A stretch of 64,000 nucleotides of DNA, taken from Cherax quadricarinatus. Its lineage: Eukaryota > Arthropoda > Malacostraca > Decapoda > Parastacidae. Both the position numbers and the translations under genes were made by a program. A model generated the notes under the pieces. The model saw nothing but the letters and a program-made list of their open reading frames with translations. It ran no database searches and had not been told where the DNA came from. Shown here piece by piece: positions 12,889-24,304 of the stretch. The stretch lies in the NCBI RefSeq assembly GCF_038502225.1, contig NC_091378.1:10103369-10167368 (forward strand), in the 5' to 3' direction. Every line of letters begins with the position of its first letter. Positions within the stretch are counted from its first letter, which is position 1.

Positions 12889-14511
12889 ACCTCTGTTTCC
12901 CCTCCAGTACACACCTTGTGTCTCCGACACCTCTGTTTCCCCTCCAGTACACACCTTGTGTCTCCGACACCTCTGTTTCCCCTCCAGTACACACCTTGTG
13001 TCTCCGACACCTCTGTTTCTCCTCCAGTACACACCTTGTGTCTCCGACACCTCTGTTTCTCCTCCAGTACACACCTTGTGTCTCCAATACCTCTGTTTCT
13101 CCTCCAGTACACACCTTGTGTCTCCGACACCTCTGTTTCTCCTCCAGTACACACCTTGTGTCTCCGACACCTCTGTTTCTCCTCCAGTACACACCTTGTG
13201 TCTCCAATACCTCTGTTTCTCCTCCAGTACACACCTTTTGTCTCCGACACCTCTGTTTCCCCTCCAGTACACACCTTGTGTCTCCGATACCTCTGTTTCC
13301 CCTCCAGTACACACCTTGTGTCTCCGACACCTCTGTTTCCCCTCCAGTGCACACCTTGTGTCTCCGATACCTCTGTTTCCCCTCCAGTACACACCTTGTG
13401 TCTCCGACACCTCTGTTTCCCCTCCAGTACACACCTTGTCTCCGCTACCTCTGTTTCTCCTCCAGTACACACCTTGTGTCTCCGACACCTGTTTCCCCTC
13501 CAGTACACACCTTGTATCTCCGACACCTCTGTTTCTCCTCCAGTACACACCTTGTGTCTCCGACACCTCTGTTTCTCCTCCAGTACACACCTTGTGTCTC
13601 CAATACCTCTGTTTCTCCTCCAGTACACACCTTGTGTCTCCAATACCTCTGTTTCTCCTCCAGTACACACCTTGTGTCTCCGACACCCCTGTTTCTCCTC
13701 CAGTACACACCTTGTGTCTCCGACACCTCTGTTTCTCCTCCAGTACACACCTTGTGTCTCCGACACCTCTGTTTCCCCTCCAGTACACAACTTGTTTCTC
13801 CGACACCTCTGTTTCCCCTCCAGTACACACCTTGTGTCTCCGACACCTCTGTTTCCCCTCCAGTACACACCTTGTGTCTCCGAAACCTCTGTTTCTCCTC
13901 CAGTACACACATTGTGTCTCCGACACCTCTGTTTCTTCTCCAGTACACACCTTGTATCTCCGACACCTCTGTTTCTCCTCCAGTACACACCTTGTGTCTC
14001 CGACACCTCTGTTTCCCCTCCAGTACACACCTTGTGTCTCCGACACCTCTGTTTCCCTTCCAGTACACACGTTGTGTCTCCGATACCTCTGTTTCTTCTC
14101 CAGTACACACCTTGTGTCTCCGATACCTCTGTTTCTCCTCCAGTACACACCTTGTGTCTCCGATACCTCTGTTTCTCCTCCAGTACACACCTTGTGTCTC
14201 CAATACCTCTGTTTCTCCTCCAGTACACACCTTGTATCTCCGATACCTCTGTTTCTCCTCCAGTACACACTTTGTATCTCCGATACCTCTGTTTCTCCTC
14301 CAGTACACACCTTGTATCTCCGATACCTCTATTTCCCCTCCAGTACACACCTTGTGTCTCCGATATCTCTGTTTCCCCTCCAGTACACACCTTGTGTCTT
14401 CGATACCTCTATTTCCCCTCCAGTACACACCTTGTGTCTTCGATACCTCTATTTCCCCTCCAGTACACACCTCGTGTCTCCGATATTTCTATTTCCCCTC
14501 CAGTACACTCC
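12889..14511. repeat. 40-bp satellite, about 40 copies, unit resembles a 3' splice site
   Basis: Unit of 40 bases: CTCTGTTTCTCCTCCAG followed by TACACACCTTGTGTCTCCGACAC. A 2-base loss (about 13438) and a 3-base loss (about 13487) are the only length changes. Variation is mostly TTTCTCC/TTTCCCC and CGACAC/CAATAC/CGATAC, and rises toward the right edge. The unit has no stop codon in any of the six frames and 40 is not a multiple of three, so every frame stays open for about 500 codons. Those frames are compositional, not genes. The array begins 478 bases after the donor of the exon at 12193-12411, on the sense strand of the host gene. Confidence 0.95.
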
Positions 14512-15790
14512 TATAACTTCAAGACATCAAGCTGATGTCATTTTCAAGGGTCACTGACATTGATATCGCTGGAAATGACATTGATGTAAAAAGAGAGTCA
14601 CATTATCAAGCACCGATGCTGCTGAGGAACTTATTTCTAAGTCCTCGACACATCTATAAAGGCATAAGGTTGCCAGGCGGACACCAGAAGGCTTGAGGAT
14701 TTTCGACAAAGAGGCCTCTATTAAAATGTAAACATGCCCACGCTCGGGTCAGACGTACAAACATTTAATTGTGGCTCCTGGCGAGGCTGTTTTCACTCTT
14801 TCAAGTGACGCACCAATCAAAAAGTTTTGGTACACTTTATCGCATTAACAAACTTGCCCGACACCTCATTTCCTCCCTCACAGCTAACAGCAACATAACA
14901 GACATCCTAGTGGACATAGCTGACTCCATCACTAGGAGCTTCGCATTTAACAGATGCTCGGCCAGTTACCACAAAACTGAGACTTAACTCATGCTCATAA
15001 TTCTTGTCGTAGAAGTTAACACCACGACTTGTAACAATATTTTACACTACCTACGTCCTGCACTAAAATCCTCTAGAGGTAAAAATCTTGGCTCTTCTTC
15101 GATAATTTAAGACGTACTACAGCATCATTATCAGTCGTTCCTGAAGAAATTGCTTGCAGTTATAACGATATATGGACGTCATCACGTCTTAACTCGTGGC
15201 GCTTAACGCATTCACAAAAATTCCGGAGAATAACAGACTCTTATCTTGACTGTGAATGCAGTTATGGACAGAATGATAAACAGAAGATTACTTTTCTGTC
15301 GAGTCACAGATCTAGTTAAATGATCAAATGCGATTTAATGAACAACTGCATTATTTAAAAATATAAGATATTACAAGAAAATACTAGAGCTAATATCTGA
15401 GTAATATTTTTATCCAGTATGAAATCGCTGAGGATTTTAAATATTTAGGTCATTACATATAAATGATTTGTTAGATAATATCGATGTTGAAATGAGACTA
15501 CATAACTTTCATGCAATATTTTTTCTTTAAATTTTAAGAGAATTTATTTTGAAACTCGTGTTTCCGTTTCACTCACATTGCTCACTTAGTCTGTGGACTC
15601 CAATTCTGGAAGACTGATTAGGAATTTAGTTATAGGTATTTTAGCATTTGTTTTTTTATATTTTTATAAATGTTTTGAAAACTGGGATTGCCTTTTTGAA
15701 GAATTAGTTATATTATGTTACATATTTATGTAATATGTTTTTATTTAAACATTATGTTCATTTAATACAAGTTATGTATTTTAAAACACT
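14512..15790. other. Intron sequence, no recognised gene
   Basis: AT-rich sequence. One 72-codon open frame at 14769-14987 shows no recognisable domain, no splice context and no codon signature, so it is not called. Nothing else seen. Confidence 0.6.
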
Positions 15791-16205
15791 GGATCGACAC
15801 CATGCCTAACCCTTCTAGGGTAGGGTAGGTGCCTGAGCCCGAGCCTTTAGCTCATAAGACTGTCATTCCCATTTGCCCCCTTGGGGCGGGGATGGCAGAC
15901 CAGAGAGGCCTAGCTTGTGGCTAGGATCGACACCATGCCTAACCCTTCTAGGGTAGGGTAGGTGCCTGAGCCCGAGCCTTTAGCTCATAAGACTGTCATT
16001 CCCATTTGCCCCCTTGGGGCGGGGATGGCAGACCAGAGAGGCCTAGCTTGTGGCTAGACAGTTGGTCCCAAAGATGAGGGGGTACTTGTGCCTCCTCCCA
16101 TGGGAGACTTAGGTCTCAGACACTCCCTAAAGAGGGAGCCAAGGCCGGGCCACCACTTGGAAAAGGCCCGGGCCGGGAGAATACCGGCTAATCTTTTACT
16201 AACTA
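15791..16205 (+). mobile_element. Retroelement 3' module with a 133-bp tandem duplication
   Basis: Two direct copies of a 133-base block (15791-15923 and 15924-16056, both starting GGATCGACACCATGCCTAAC) followed by a segment with CTCCCATGGGAGACTTAGG, CAGACACTCCCTA, GGGCCACCACTTGG and GGCCCGGGCCGGGAGAATAC. The same order of blocks occurs downstream of the zinc-knuckle ORF at 57838-58030 and, on the minus strand, at 53330-53640. It ends in a short simple tail (ACTAACTAACTA at about 16199), as expected of a retroposed 3' end. Read as a severely 5'-truncated copy of that retroelement family or a SINE sharing its tail. Confidence 0.75.
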
Positions 16206-16814
16206 ACTAAAACACTGATTAATAACTGGTTATTTAACTTTACCCAGTTGTAAAATATGGATATTATTTTTGACATGTCATAACTGTTATTATTATCAGA
16301 AAAAAATCATAAGCTATCGTTTGTTTCAAGCATTATGAAACATTTAATTTACCTGTAATATTATTAGCAGTAGGATTTTATTGATCTATGTTAGTAATAT
16401 TATGCTTAAACGTCAAGTTTTGCCTGGAATTGTTCTTATTTTAGGTTGATACGAGAACTAAGTGATTTAAATAATTGTTTCAAGCCGCAAGTAGTATATG
16501 TATGTTCCGGCAAGCGATGCTACCTTGAGGTTGGATGTGGTTCGGAATGCATGATTCTGTATGTCTTGGAGCGATGCGATGTATCCGGTTGAGAGAACGG
16601 AACTGGAAGCAAATGGTACTTCCCTTCCATTACCAAGAAAACAACTTCACTCTCCTCTATGGTATCATGATGACTAAGAAGGAATCTTTATAACTAATAC
16701 TACTTTCAGTGGCGTATGGTGGTTATTGTCACAGTGTGTGTACTGCGCTACCTTGCTGAAACTACTACTCTCGCATAAGTATTACTCAAAAATAAACATC
16801 CAAACTTTAGGATA
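16206..16814. other. Intron sequence, nothing recognised
   Basis: AT-rich; no coherent open frame, tandem repeat or element end identified. Confidence 0.5.
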
Positions 16815-17019
16815 TTTCTATATGGAGAGGGAGCATAGACACAGGGGTCATACCACAGTCACTAAAAACAACAGACATAGCCCCACTCCACAAAGGTGGC
16901 AGTAAAGCAATTGCAAAGAAAGGCAGACCGATAGCACTAAGGTCCCACATTATAAAATCTTTGAAAGGATTCTAAGAAACAAAATCGCCAACCGTTTGAA
17001 TACTCAACAATTGCACAAC
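16815..17019 (+). pseudogene. LINE family A, RT fragment (copy 1)
   Basis: About 200 bases matching the stretch 17107-17300 of the next copy (from GGAGAGGGAGCA through CACTCCACAAAGGTGGCAG to the region encoding IFERxLRxKIAN). It is interrupted by small indels and stops. It joins copy 2 directly at about 17020, so two 5'-truncated copies, or a partial tandem duplication, abut here. Confidence 0.75.
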
Positions 17020-18556
17020 CCATGCACTCTGCCCCAGGCCCAGACTCGTGGAACTCCGTGTTCATCAAGAACTGCAAGAAGTCCCTATCGCGTGCCTTAA
17101 GCATTTTATGGAGAGGGAGCAAGGACACAGAGGTCATCCCACACACACTAAAAACAACAGACATAGCCTCACTCCACAAAGGTGGCAGTAAAGCAATTGC
17201 AAAGAACTACAGACCGATAGCGCTAACATCCCATATCATAAAAATCTTTGAGAGGGTTTTAAGAAGCAAGATAGCCAACTACTTAGATACCCATCAGTTA
17301 CACAACTCAGGACAACACGGGTTTAGAGTAGGCCGCTCCTGCCTGTCCCAGCTACTGGACCACTATGACAAGGTCCTGGATGCTGTAGAGGGTAAACAAA
17401 ATACAGATGTAGTATACACAGACTTTGCAAAAGCTTTCGACAAGTATAACCATGGTGTAATAGCACACAAAATGCGGGATAAAGGAATAACGAGAAAAGT
17501 TGGTAGATGGATCTACAACTTCCTGACAAATAGAACACAAAGAGTAATAGTAAACAGAGTAAAGTCCCAGGCAGCTATAGTAAAAAGCTCTGTTCCACAA
17601 GGCACAGTACTCACTTCCATTCTATTCCTCATCCTCATTTCTGACATAGAGATGACACCCGGATCACCATGGCAGTGACCTCCATCGAAGACACCGCGAG
17701 ACTCCAAGCGGACATCAACCAAATCTTCGAATGGGCCACTCAAAACAATATGAAGTTTAACGAGGAGAAATTTCAACTACTCAGATATGGAAAACTTGAA
17801 GGAATTAAAAATGTGGCAGGGTATACCACAAATTCTAACCATACAGTAGAGCGGAAAAGTAATGTGAAGGACCTGGGAGTGATAATGTCAGAGGATCTCG
17901 CCTTCAAATACCACAACAATGTATCTACCTCATGCGCTAGGAAAATGATAGGACGGATAATGAGAACCTTCAAAACTAGAGACGCCAAGCCCATGATGAT
18001 TCTCTTCAAATCCCTTGTGCTCTCTAGGCTGGAATACTGCTGTACACTAACGGCCCCCTTCAAGGCTGGCGACGTTGCAGACCTGGAGAGTGTACAAAGA
18101 ACTTTCACGGCACACATAAGTGCGATAAAGCACCTAAACTACTGGGAACGGCTGAAGGTCCTTGATCTGTATTCCCTTGAACGCAGGCGAGAGAGATACA
18201 TGATAATATACACTTGGAAGGTCCTGGAGGGATTGGTACCAAACCTGCACACGAAAATCACTCCATATGAAAGCAAACGACTCAGCAGGAGATGCAATAT
18301 TCCCCCGATAGAAAGCAGGGGCACCACGAGTACACTGAGAGAACACGGTAAGTGTCCGGGGCCCAAGACTGTTCAATTGCTTTCCAGCATACATAAGGGG
18401 TATTACCAATAGACCCCTGGTTGTCTTCAAGAAGACACTGGACAGGCACCTAAAGTCAGTACCTGACCAACCAGGCTGTGGTTCGTACGTCAGCTTGCGT
18501 GCGGCCAGTAGTACCAGTCTGGTTGATCAGACCCCCGAAACCCTCTCCAGGTAAAC
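17020..18556 (+). pseudogene. Jockey/CR1-type LINE (family A, copy 2), broken reverse transcriptase
   Basis: RT of a non-LTR retrotransposon, 5' truncated. Frame 17022-17678 gives HSAPGPDSWNSVF, NYRPIALTSHIIKIFE, GQHGFRVGRSC, VVYTDFAKAFDKYNHGVI (motif A aspartates) and VPQGTV; frame 17669-18412 gives the DDTRI remnant, NMKFNEEKFQLLRYG, the thumb/linker, and CNIPPIESRG near the C terminus. At about 17650 a deletion removes some 15 residues including the FA of the FADD catalytic motif and shifts the frame: copy A5 (27439-28395) keeps this segment. The 3' end carries CAACCAGGCTGTGGTTCGTA and the tail CTCTCCAGGTAAACTCC. Not active. Confidence 0.9.
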
Positions 18557-19425
18557 TCCAATGCAGCATGGGTTTAGAGCAGGTCGCTCCTGCCTCTTAC
18601 TGGATCACTATGACATGGTCTTTGAGGCACTGAAGGACAAAAATGCAGATGGAGTATACACAGATCATGGTTTAACAGCAAGCAAAAATGCGTGATAAAG
18701 GAATAACAGGAAAAGTGGGTAGATGGATCCATAACTTCCAAACAAATAGAACACGAAGTCAGTAGCGGCTACAGTGAAAAACTCGTTTCCAGAAGGTTCA
18801 GTACTCGCTCCTATCCCTTTCCTCATCCTCATATCTGACAGAGATGTAAGCCAAAGCTCCTTTGCTGATGATACTAGAATCTGCATGACAGTGTCATCCA
18901 CTGAGGACACTGCAAATCACCAAGCGGACATTAAATGAAGTTAAATGAAGGCAAATTTCAATTACTCTGCTGTGGAAAACTCGAGGAAATAAAAACTGAA
19001 ACGGAGTGTGAAACAAATTCCAACAACGCAATAGAGCGAAAAACTAATGTGAACGACCTGGGAGTAATAATGTTAGAGAATCTCATTTTCAAAGATCACA
19101 ACAATGTCTCTACCAAATCTAGGAAAATGACAGGATGGATAATGAGAACTTTCAAAACTAGGGATGCCAAGCCAATGATGATTCTCTTCAAATCGCTTGT
19201 TTTGTTTAGGCTCGGGGGATTACCAATAGACCCCTGGCTGTCTTCAACAAGGCGCTAGACAGGCACTTAAATTCAGTACCTGACCAGCTGAGCTGTGATT
19301 CGTACGTCGGTTTGCGTGCGGCCAACAGAAAGTTTGGTTATCAGGCCCTGATCCACCACGACGCCTTTCATGGACTGGGCTGCGGGGGCGTTGACCCCCG
19401 AAACACCCTCTAGGTATGCCTAGTA
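18557..19425 (+). pseudogene. LINE family A, heavily decayed copy 3
   Basis: Begins inside the RT (CATGGGTTTAGAGCAGGTCG, encoding HGFRAGRS), retains SSFTDDTRI-like sequence as SFADDTRICMTV around 18850-18900, then the KLNEGKFQLLCCGK segment (frame 18935-19258), and ends with the family 3' UTR (GACCCCCGAAACACCCTCTA at about 19395). A large internal deletion fuses the thumb (LVLFRLG) to the 3' region at about 19212. Many frameshifts. Immediately follows copy 2 in the same orientation. Confidence 0.85.
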
Positions 19426-20267
19426 TGGATTACAAATGATATGATTGTTTTCATGCAAAAATAAACCGAATTTCTAATATTCTATAAACCGCAAAATAAG
19501 ATATGAATTTTATCTTATGCATAAATTTAAAAATAAAAGCCCCAGATAATTTTACTTATTTAATTCATCTGTAGGTCAGTTCTAGTCTTCTTCTTTGAGT
19601 TGTAAACAGTTCTAAGATCTCATCACACACTGAGCCTCATTGCTTCAGTTTCATCAGTACACTTTTTTCTTTGCTCGTTGTGTCTGCTATTTCAGCCTTT
19701 CTCTCGCTGCCAATTAAGGTGTCAATTCTCTGATGGCCTGAACATGGGCCTGAGATCTTCAGTGCTTTTATACTGCTAATGTCAAATGGTTCACATCAGA
19801 GTAACCCTGCTTATTCCACAAACCACATTCTGGAAAACAGCAAACAGGTCCAACAGAAAAGTTTAGGCAGTGAATCGGATCCTGTTAGCCATTCCACATT
19901 TTTGTATTGCAATGTCGAGTAATGTCTGGTATATTCACTTTTTTGTCTTTATGTTGTACACACCAAATTATGGAGTGCTCGCTTAGGCTTACCACCGTTC
20001 ACAGATTTCAATTTCTCTTCGTTAATTCTGGAGGAACATGGGTTTTCTAGATTATCTTTAACACTGCCATTGGGAAAAATCTGGTATATAAAATGAACAA
20101 GAATGCAAGAAAATCATGAAATTGAACGAGCGTATCAGTATACATTTTTAGTGGCTAAACTATTCCGTCGACAACTGTTAAGAACAACTGATACCATTAC
20201 GTCAACAGCCCCAGACTTCGAGCTGACTTAACTTTGTTTCTGAGAGTGTATTATTTAAAAAATACCG
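19426..20267. other. Intron sequence, nothing recognised
   Basis: AT-rich, stops in every frame, no tandem repeat or element end seen. Confidence 0.5.
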
Positions 20268-20358
20268 TACCACGGGCGGGGTTAGCTGGCCCAGTAACTA
20301 ACGCGACGGTCTGGAGTTTTGAAACTCTCTGATCGCGGGTTCTACCCTACCCGTGGTA
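20268..20358 (+). repeat. tRNA-like SINE head or tRNA-derived pseudogene
   Basis: About 90 bases with tRNA logic: 5' ACCACGGG (20269-20276) pairs perfectly with 3' CCCGTGGT (20350-20357); an A-box-like TAGCTGGCCCAGT follows the 5' arm and a B-box-like GGGTTCTACCC precedes the 3' arm. The centre (TCTGGAGTTTTGAAACTCTC) does not make a clean anticodon arm and there is no CCA, so this is read as a tRNA-derived SINE or relic rather than a functional tRNA gene. Confidence 0.6.
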
Positions 20359-21202
20359 TAGTTTGCTTGCAATCGTGTCATTACGATTTCGTGTCATGTT
20401 GAGTAGTGTATTATTAGACATGAAAACAAATTACGACCAAATTATATCATGATACTGCAAAAACAGAATTATTGTAAAAAAAATCAGTTTTATTTAATGA
20501 ATTTTCAACGAATTTATGCTTACAACTTATCACTAAGAAAACGAACACGGGATGTGTGCTGGTGGAACGTTGCTCACCCGTCACCCATTATCCCACCATC
20601 CACCCAGTGCCATATCAAGATGCAACTAGCTGTGGGGGGGTTGCAGTGCTGTCTCAGAACTGCCACAATATTTCACAATGGGACAGTCATCATATAACTA
20701 AGGCCAGAGTCAGAAAACACTTGTTCTGTTTCCTGACGAATCTTACCTAAGCTAACCAGGAAGACAACACTCGACTACCCAATTAGGCTCGCAACTAGGA
20801 TCAGAGGACAGAGGGGGGGGGGTACAAAGATGAGGTTAAGAGAGGCTATCACTTTTGCACATATAGTAAATTCAAACTTGATTTTATTATTTTTTTCAGT
20901 TAGGCCTATTCAGGAAATAAATATTTATAGGAAAGACTGTTTTTCATTTGCAGGGTATCTGACTGAAAAAATTAAATAATTTCCAATTTTGGCACAGCCT
21001 AATGTTCATCAATATTGAAAATTACATATGAAGGAAAAATAAATATATAAATAAACTAAGCTTCGTATAAAAGAAAAGCATATTATATAACAGAAAAAAT
21101 ATATTTCATATAGGCTGCATACCTATATCCTTATACATCAGTGTGTCTGCATGACTGCTCTCATGCAACTGTTATATGCTCTGGTTTTGTTATTCGCTTG
21201 TG
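20359..21202. other. Intron sequence with a short dispersed repeat
   Basis: Mostly AT-rich. At about 20712-20758 the minus strand carries TTAGGTAAGATTCGTCAGG, the head of the repeat found on the + strand at 24612-24735. Two overlapping open frames at 20449-20750 have no recognisable product. A run of nine G occurs near 20813. Confidence 0.5.
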
Positions 21203-21252
21203 TGTGTACTCACCTATTTGTACTCACCTATTTGTGGTTGCAGGGGTCGAGT

Positions 21253-21296
<44 letters not shown>

Positions 21297-21359
21297 CACC
21301 TATTTGTGGTTGCAGGGGTCGAGTCACAGCTCCTGGCCCCGCCTCTTCGCTGATTGCTA
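21203..21359 (-). repeat. LINE family B 3' tail with GT microsatellite
   Basis: Reading the minus strand, the LINE ends GAGTCGACCCCTGCAACCAC-like sequence then CAAATAGGTGAGTAC. The block CTCACCTATTTGTGGTTGCA occurs at 21297 and again at about 21224, separated by an uninterrupted (TG)n run at 21255-21293, and the short unit TACTCACCTATTTG is itself repeated at 21208-21233. This is a tail-repeat amplification typical of CR1-like 3' ends, with a microsatellite grown between the copies. Confidence 0.8.
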
Positions 21360-23590
21360 CTAGGTCCTCTCTCTCCCTGCCCCATGAGCTCTATCATACC
21401 TCGCCTTAAAACTATGTATGGTTCCTGCCTCCACCACATCACTTTCTAGGCTATTCCATGGCCTGACTACTCTATGACTGAAGAAATACTTCCTAACATC
21501 CCTTTGATTCATCTGAGTCTTCAACTTCCAATTGTGACCTCTTGTGTCTGTGTCCCATCTCTGGAACATCCCGTCTTTGTCCACCTCGTCTATTCCGCGC
21601 AGTATTTTATATGTCGTTATCATGTCTCCCCTGACCCTCCTGGCCTCCAGTGTCGTCAGGCCGATTTCCCTCAACCTTTCTTCATAGGACAATCCCCGTA
21701 GCCCTGGGACTAGTCTTGTTGCAAACCTTTGCACTTTCTCTAATTTCTTGACGTGCTTGACTAGGTGTGGATTCCAAACTGGTGCTGCGTACTCCAGTAT
21801 GGGCCTGACGTAAATGGTATACCGAGTCTTAAACGAATCCTTACTGAGGTATCGGAACGCTCTCCGTAGGTTTGCCAGGCGCCCGTATGCTGCAGCAGTT
21901 ATCTGATTGATGTGCGCCTCAGGAGATATGCTCGGTGTTATACTCACCCCCAGATCTTTTTCCTTGAGTGAGGTTTGCAGTCTTTGGCCATCTAAACTAT
22001 ATTGTGTCTGCGGTCTTCTTTGCCCTTCCCCAATCTTCATGACTTTGCATTTGGCAGGGTTAAATTCAAGGAGCCAGTTGCTGGACCAGGCTTGTAGCCT
22101 GTCCAGGTCTCTTTGTAGTCCTGCCTGATCCTCGTCCGATTCGATTCTTCTCATTAACTTCACATCATCTGCAAACAAGGACACTTCTGAGTCTATCCCT
22201 TCCGTTATGTCGTTCACGTATACCAAGAACAGCACAGGTCCTACGACTGACCCCTGTGGAACCCCGCTTGTCACAGGCGCCCACTCTGACACCTCGTCGC
22301 GTACCATGACTCGTTGTTGCCTCCCTGTCAGATATTCTCTGATCCATTGCAGTGCCTTTCCTGTTATGTGTGCCTGGTCCTCTAGCTTTTGCAGTAACCT
22401 CTTGTGAGGAACTGTGTCAATTATACACTTGTTTCTTTCCAGGTGCCCCACCACTCTCCTCCTGATGATCTTCTCCATGACCTTGCATACTATACACGTT
22501 AGTGATACAGGTCTGTAGTTTAGTGCCTCATGTCTGTCTCCCTTTTTAAAAATTGGGACTACATTTGCCATTTTCCATACCTCAGGGAGTTGCCCAGTTT
22601 CAAATGATGTGTTGAAGATCTTTGTTAATGGCTCACACAATATCTCTGCTCCCTCTTTAAGGACCCATGGAGAGATGTTGTCTGGTCCCACCGCCTTTGA
22701 GGTGTTAAGTTCGCATAGCAGCTTCTTCACCTCCTCCTTGGTTATATGTACCTCATCCAGCACTTGCTGGTGTGCCCCCCTGTTCTGATTTCTTGGAGTC
22801 CTACTGGTTTCCACTGTAAATACCTCTTTAAATCTTGTGTTGAGCTCCTGACATACCTCTCGGTCGTTTCTTGTGAATTCCCCATCACCCTTCCTCAGTC
22901 TGATTACCTGGTCCTTGACTGTTGTTTTCCTCCTGATGTGGCTGTACAACAGCTTCAGGTCAGTCTTTACTTTTGATGCTATGTCATTTTCATATTGTCT
23001 CTGAGCCTCCCTTCTTATCTGTGCATATTCGTTTCTGGCTCTTCGGCTGATTTCTTTATTTTCCTGAGTTCTCTGTCTTCTGTTCCTTTTCCATTCTCTA
23101 GTACACCTAGTTTTTGCCTCCCTACACCTTTGGGTGAACCAAGGACTCGTTCTGTTCTTCCCGTTATTTCTGTTTCCCTTGGGAACAAACCTCTCCTCTG
23201 CCTCCTTGCATTTTGTTGCTACATAGTCCATCATTTCTTGTACTGGTTTTCCTGTCAGTTCCCTCTCCCACTGAATGTCTTGAAGGAAGTTCCTCATGCC
23301 TGAGTAGTTCCCCCTTTTGTAGTTTGTTTTTTCCCAGCCTATTCCTGCTACTCTCTCCACTTGGAGCTCAACTATGTAGTCGAAGCACAGAACCACATGA
23401 TCACTAGCTCCCAGGGGCCTTTCATACATGATACCCTCGATGTCCGAACTACTCATGGTGAATACAAGGTCCAACCTTGCTGGTTCATCCTCTCTTCTCT
23501 CTCTGGTAGTGTCTCTAACATGTTGATGCATGAGGTTCTCCAGTACCACATCCATCATCTTGGCTCTCCATGTTTCGGGACCCCCATGTG
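21360..23590 (-). pseudogene. CR1/Jockey-type LINE (family B, copy 1): endonuclease end plus RT, motif A deleted
   Basis: Long open frame of 732 codons that continues upstream without a stop as GPETWRAK to about 23586, so the first ATG is internal. It starts in the C-terminal part of the apurinic endonuclease (RLDLVFT, then GASDHVVL with the SDH motif), followed by a basic linker and the RT: SKAVGPDNISPWVLKEG, LNYRPVSLTCIVCKVMEKI, SGVPQGSVVGPVLFLVYVND, SLFADDVKLM, then the CR1-type C-terminal part ending TYKILRGIDEVDKDGMF and KYFFSHRVVRPWNSL. HLERNKCIID is joined directly to TVPHKRLLQKL: an in-frame deletion has removed the QHGF region and catalytic motif A. The open frame is therefore intact in length but cannot encode active RT. 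Truncated at 5' against a (GT)n run. Confidence 0.92.
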
Positions 23591-23600
23591 TGTGTGTGTG

Positions 23601-24302
23601 TGTGGAAAATACTGTATATTTTCCGGAAATACGGTAATTTATAGGTAAATAGATGGCCTATACTGTATTTAATAATATTTGTCATAGAAAACGGGAAGCT
23701 GCGCCTGCGCAGGAGAGTGGCCATTGTTGTTTGAATTGAACAGACGTTGTGAATAATGGGAAGAATTTTTCGTGCTCTACAGGTTAAAAATTGGGTTGAC
23801 ACCTCTCAAATAGGAGGCGAAATTGTTGGATGTGCATTCCTGCATAACTTGAGATATCAGGCGACAGGACAGGACAACTCCAGGAACCTCAGATAAGCTG
23901 TCTAATTTATGTTTAAATTCTGGCCAGTAAATTTTTCATAAATGTAGGCAAAAGGGGGGGGTCCTGTACATGACACATTAATCTTCAGTCAAATTGGTGA
24001 GTGTTATGATTCTAAGATATTCTCCTTCTGTTATGTATATGTGTTTATATATAATATTTTTTTAATTTAATATACAGCCCATAAATTTATATATTTACCA
24101 GCATTCCTGGTGATGTATTTTTCATTAGTAATTAATAGGTCCAGAGCAACTTGTGGATATGACAGTGGTAGGTATCGAAGGGGAACATTTTTTGCGACCT
24201 AGGTGTCCCAAATTCCTACTTGTCTAATTGATAAATAATAATTATCTTTGTTCATTTACTGTTATGTAAATAATGATACATTCAGATAAATGTAATTTTC
24301 CA

Positions 24303-24304
<2 letters not shown>
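23601..24304 (+). repeat. Solo LTR of the BEL/Pao family
   Basis: 704 bases from TGTGGAAAATACTG to ATTTTCCACA. It is the reverse complement of the 700-base LTRs at 44814 and 50481, sharing CAACAATTTCGCCTCC-type blocks and the same terminal inverted sequence TGTGGAAAAT/ATTTTCCACA. No internal region remains, so it is a solo LTR left by recombination. It sits inside a (GT)n tract; the flanking GTGTG on both sides fits a 5-base target duplication but the microsatellite makes this uninformative. Clearly more diverged than the two LTRs of the intact element. Confidence 0.9.

Noticed and set aside
12817..14557. Seven long overlapping open frames (up to 557 codons) on both strands
   Set aside because: The 40-base unit has no stop codon in any frame and is not a multiple of three, so all frames stay open. 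They are a product of the satellite, not genes.
14769..14987. 72-codon open frame
   Set aside because: No recognisable domain, no splice sites, AT-rich surroundings; length expected by chance.
20449..20750. Two overlapping open frames of 82 and 64 codons
   Set aside because: No recognisable product and partly overlap a dispersed repeat.
21141..21409. Open frames encoding CVCVCV stretches
   Set aside because: Translation of the (TG)n microsatellite and of the antisense LINE tail.
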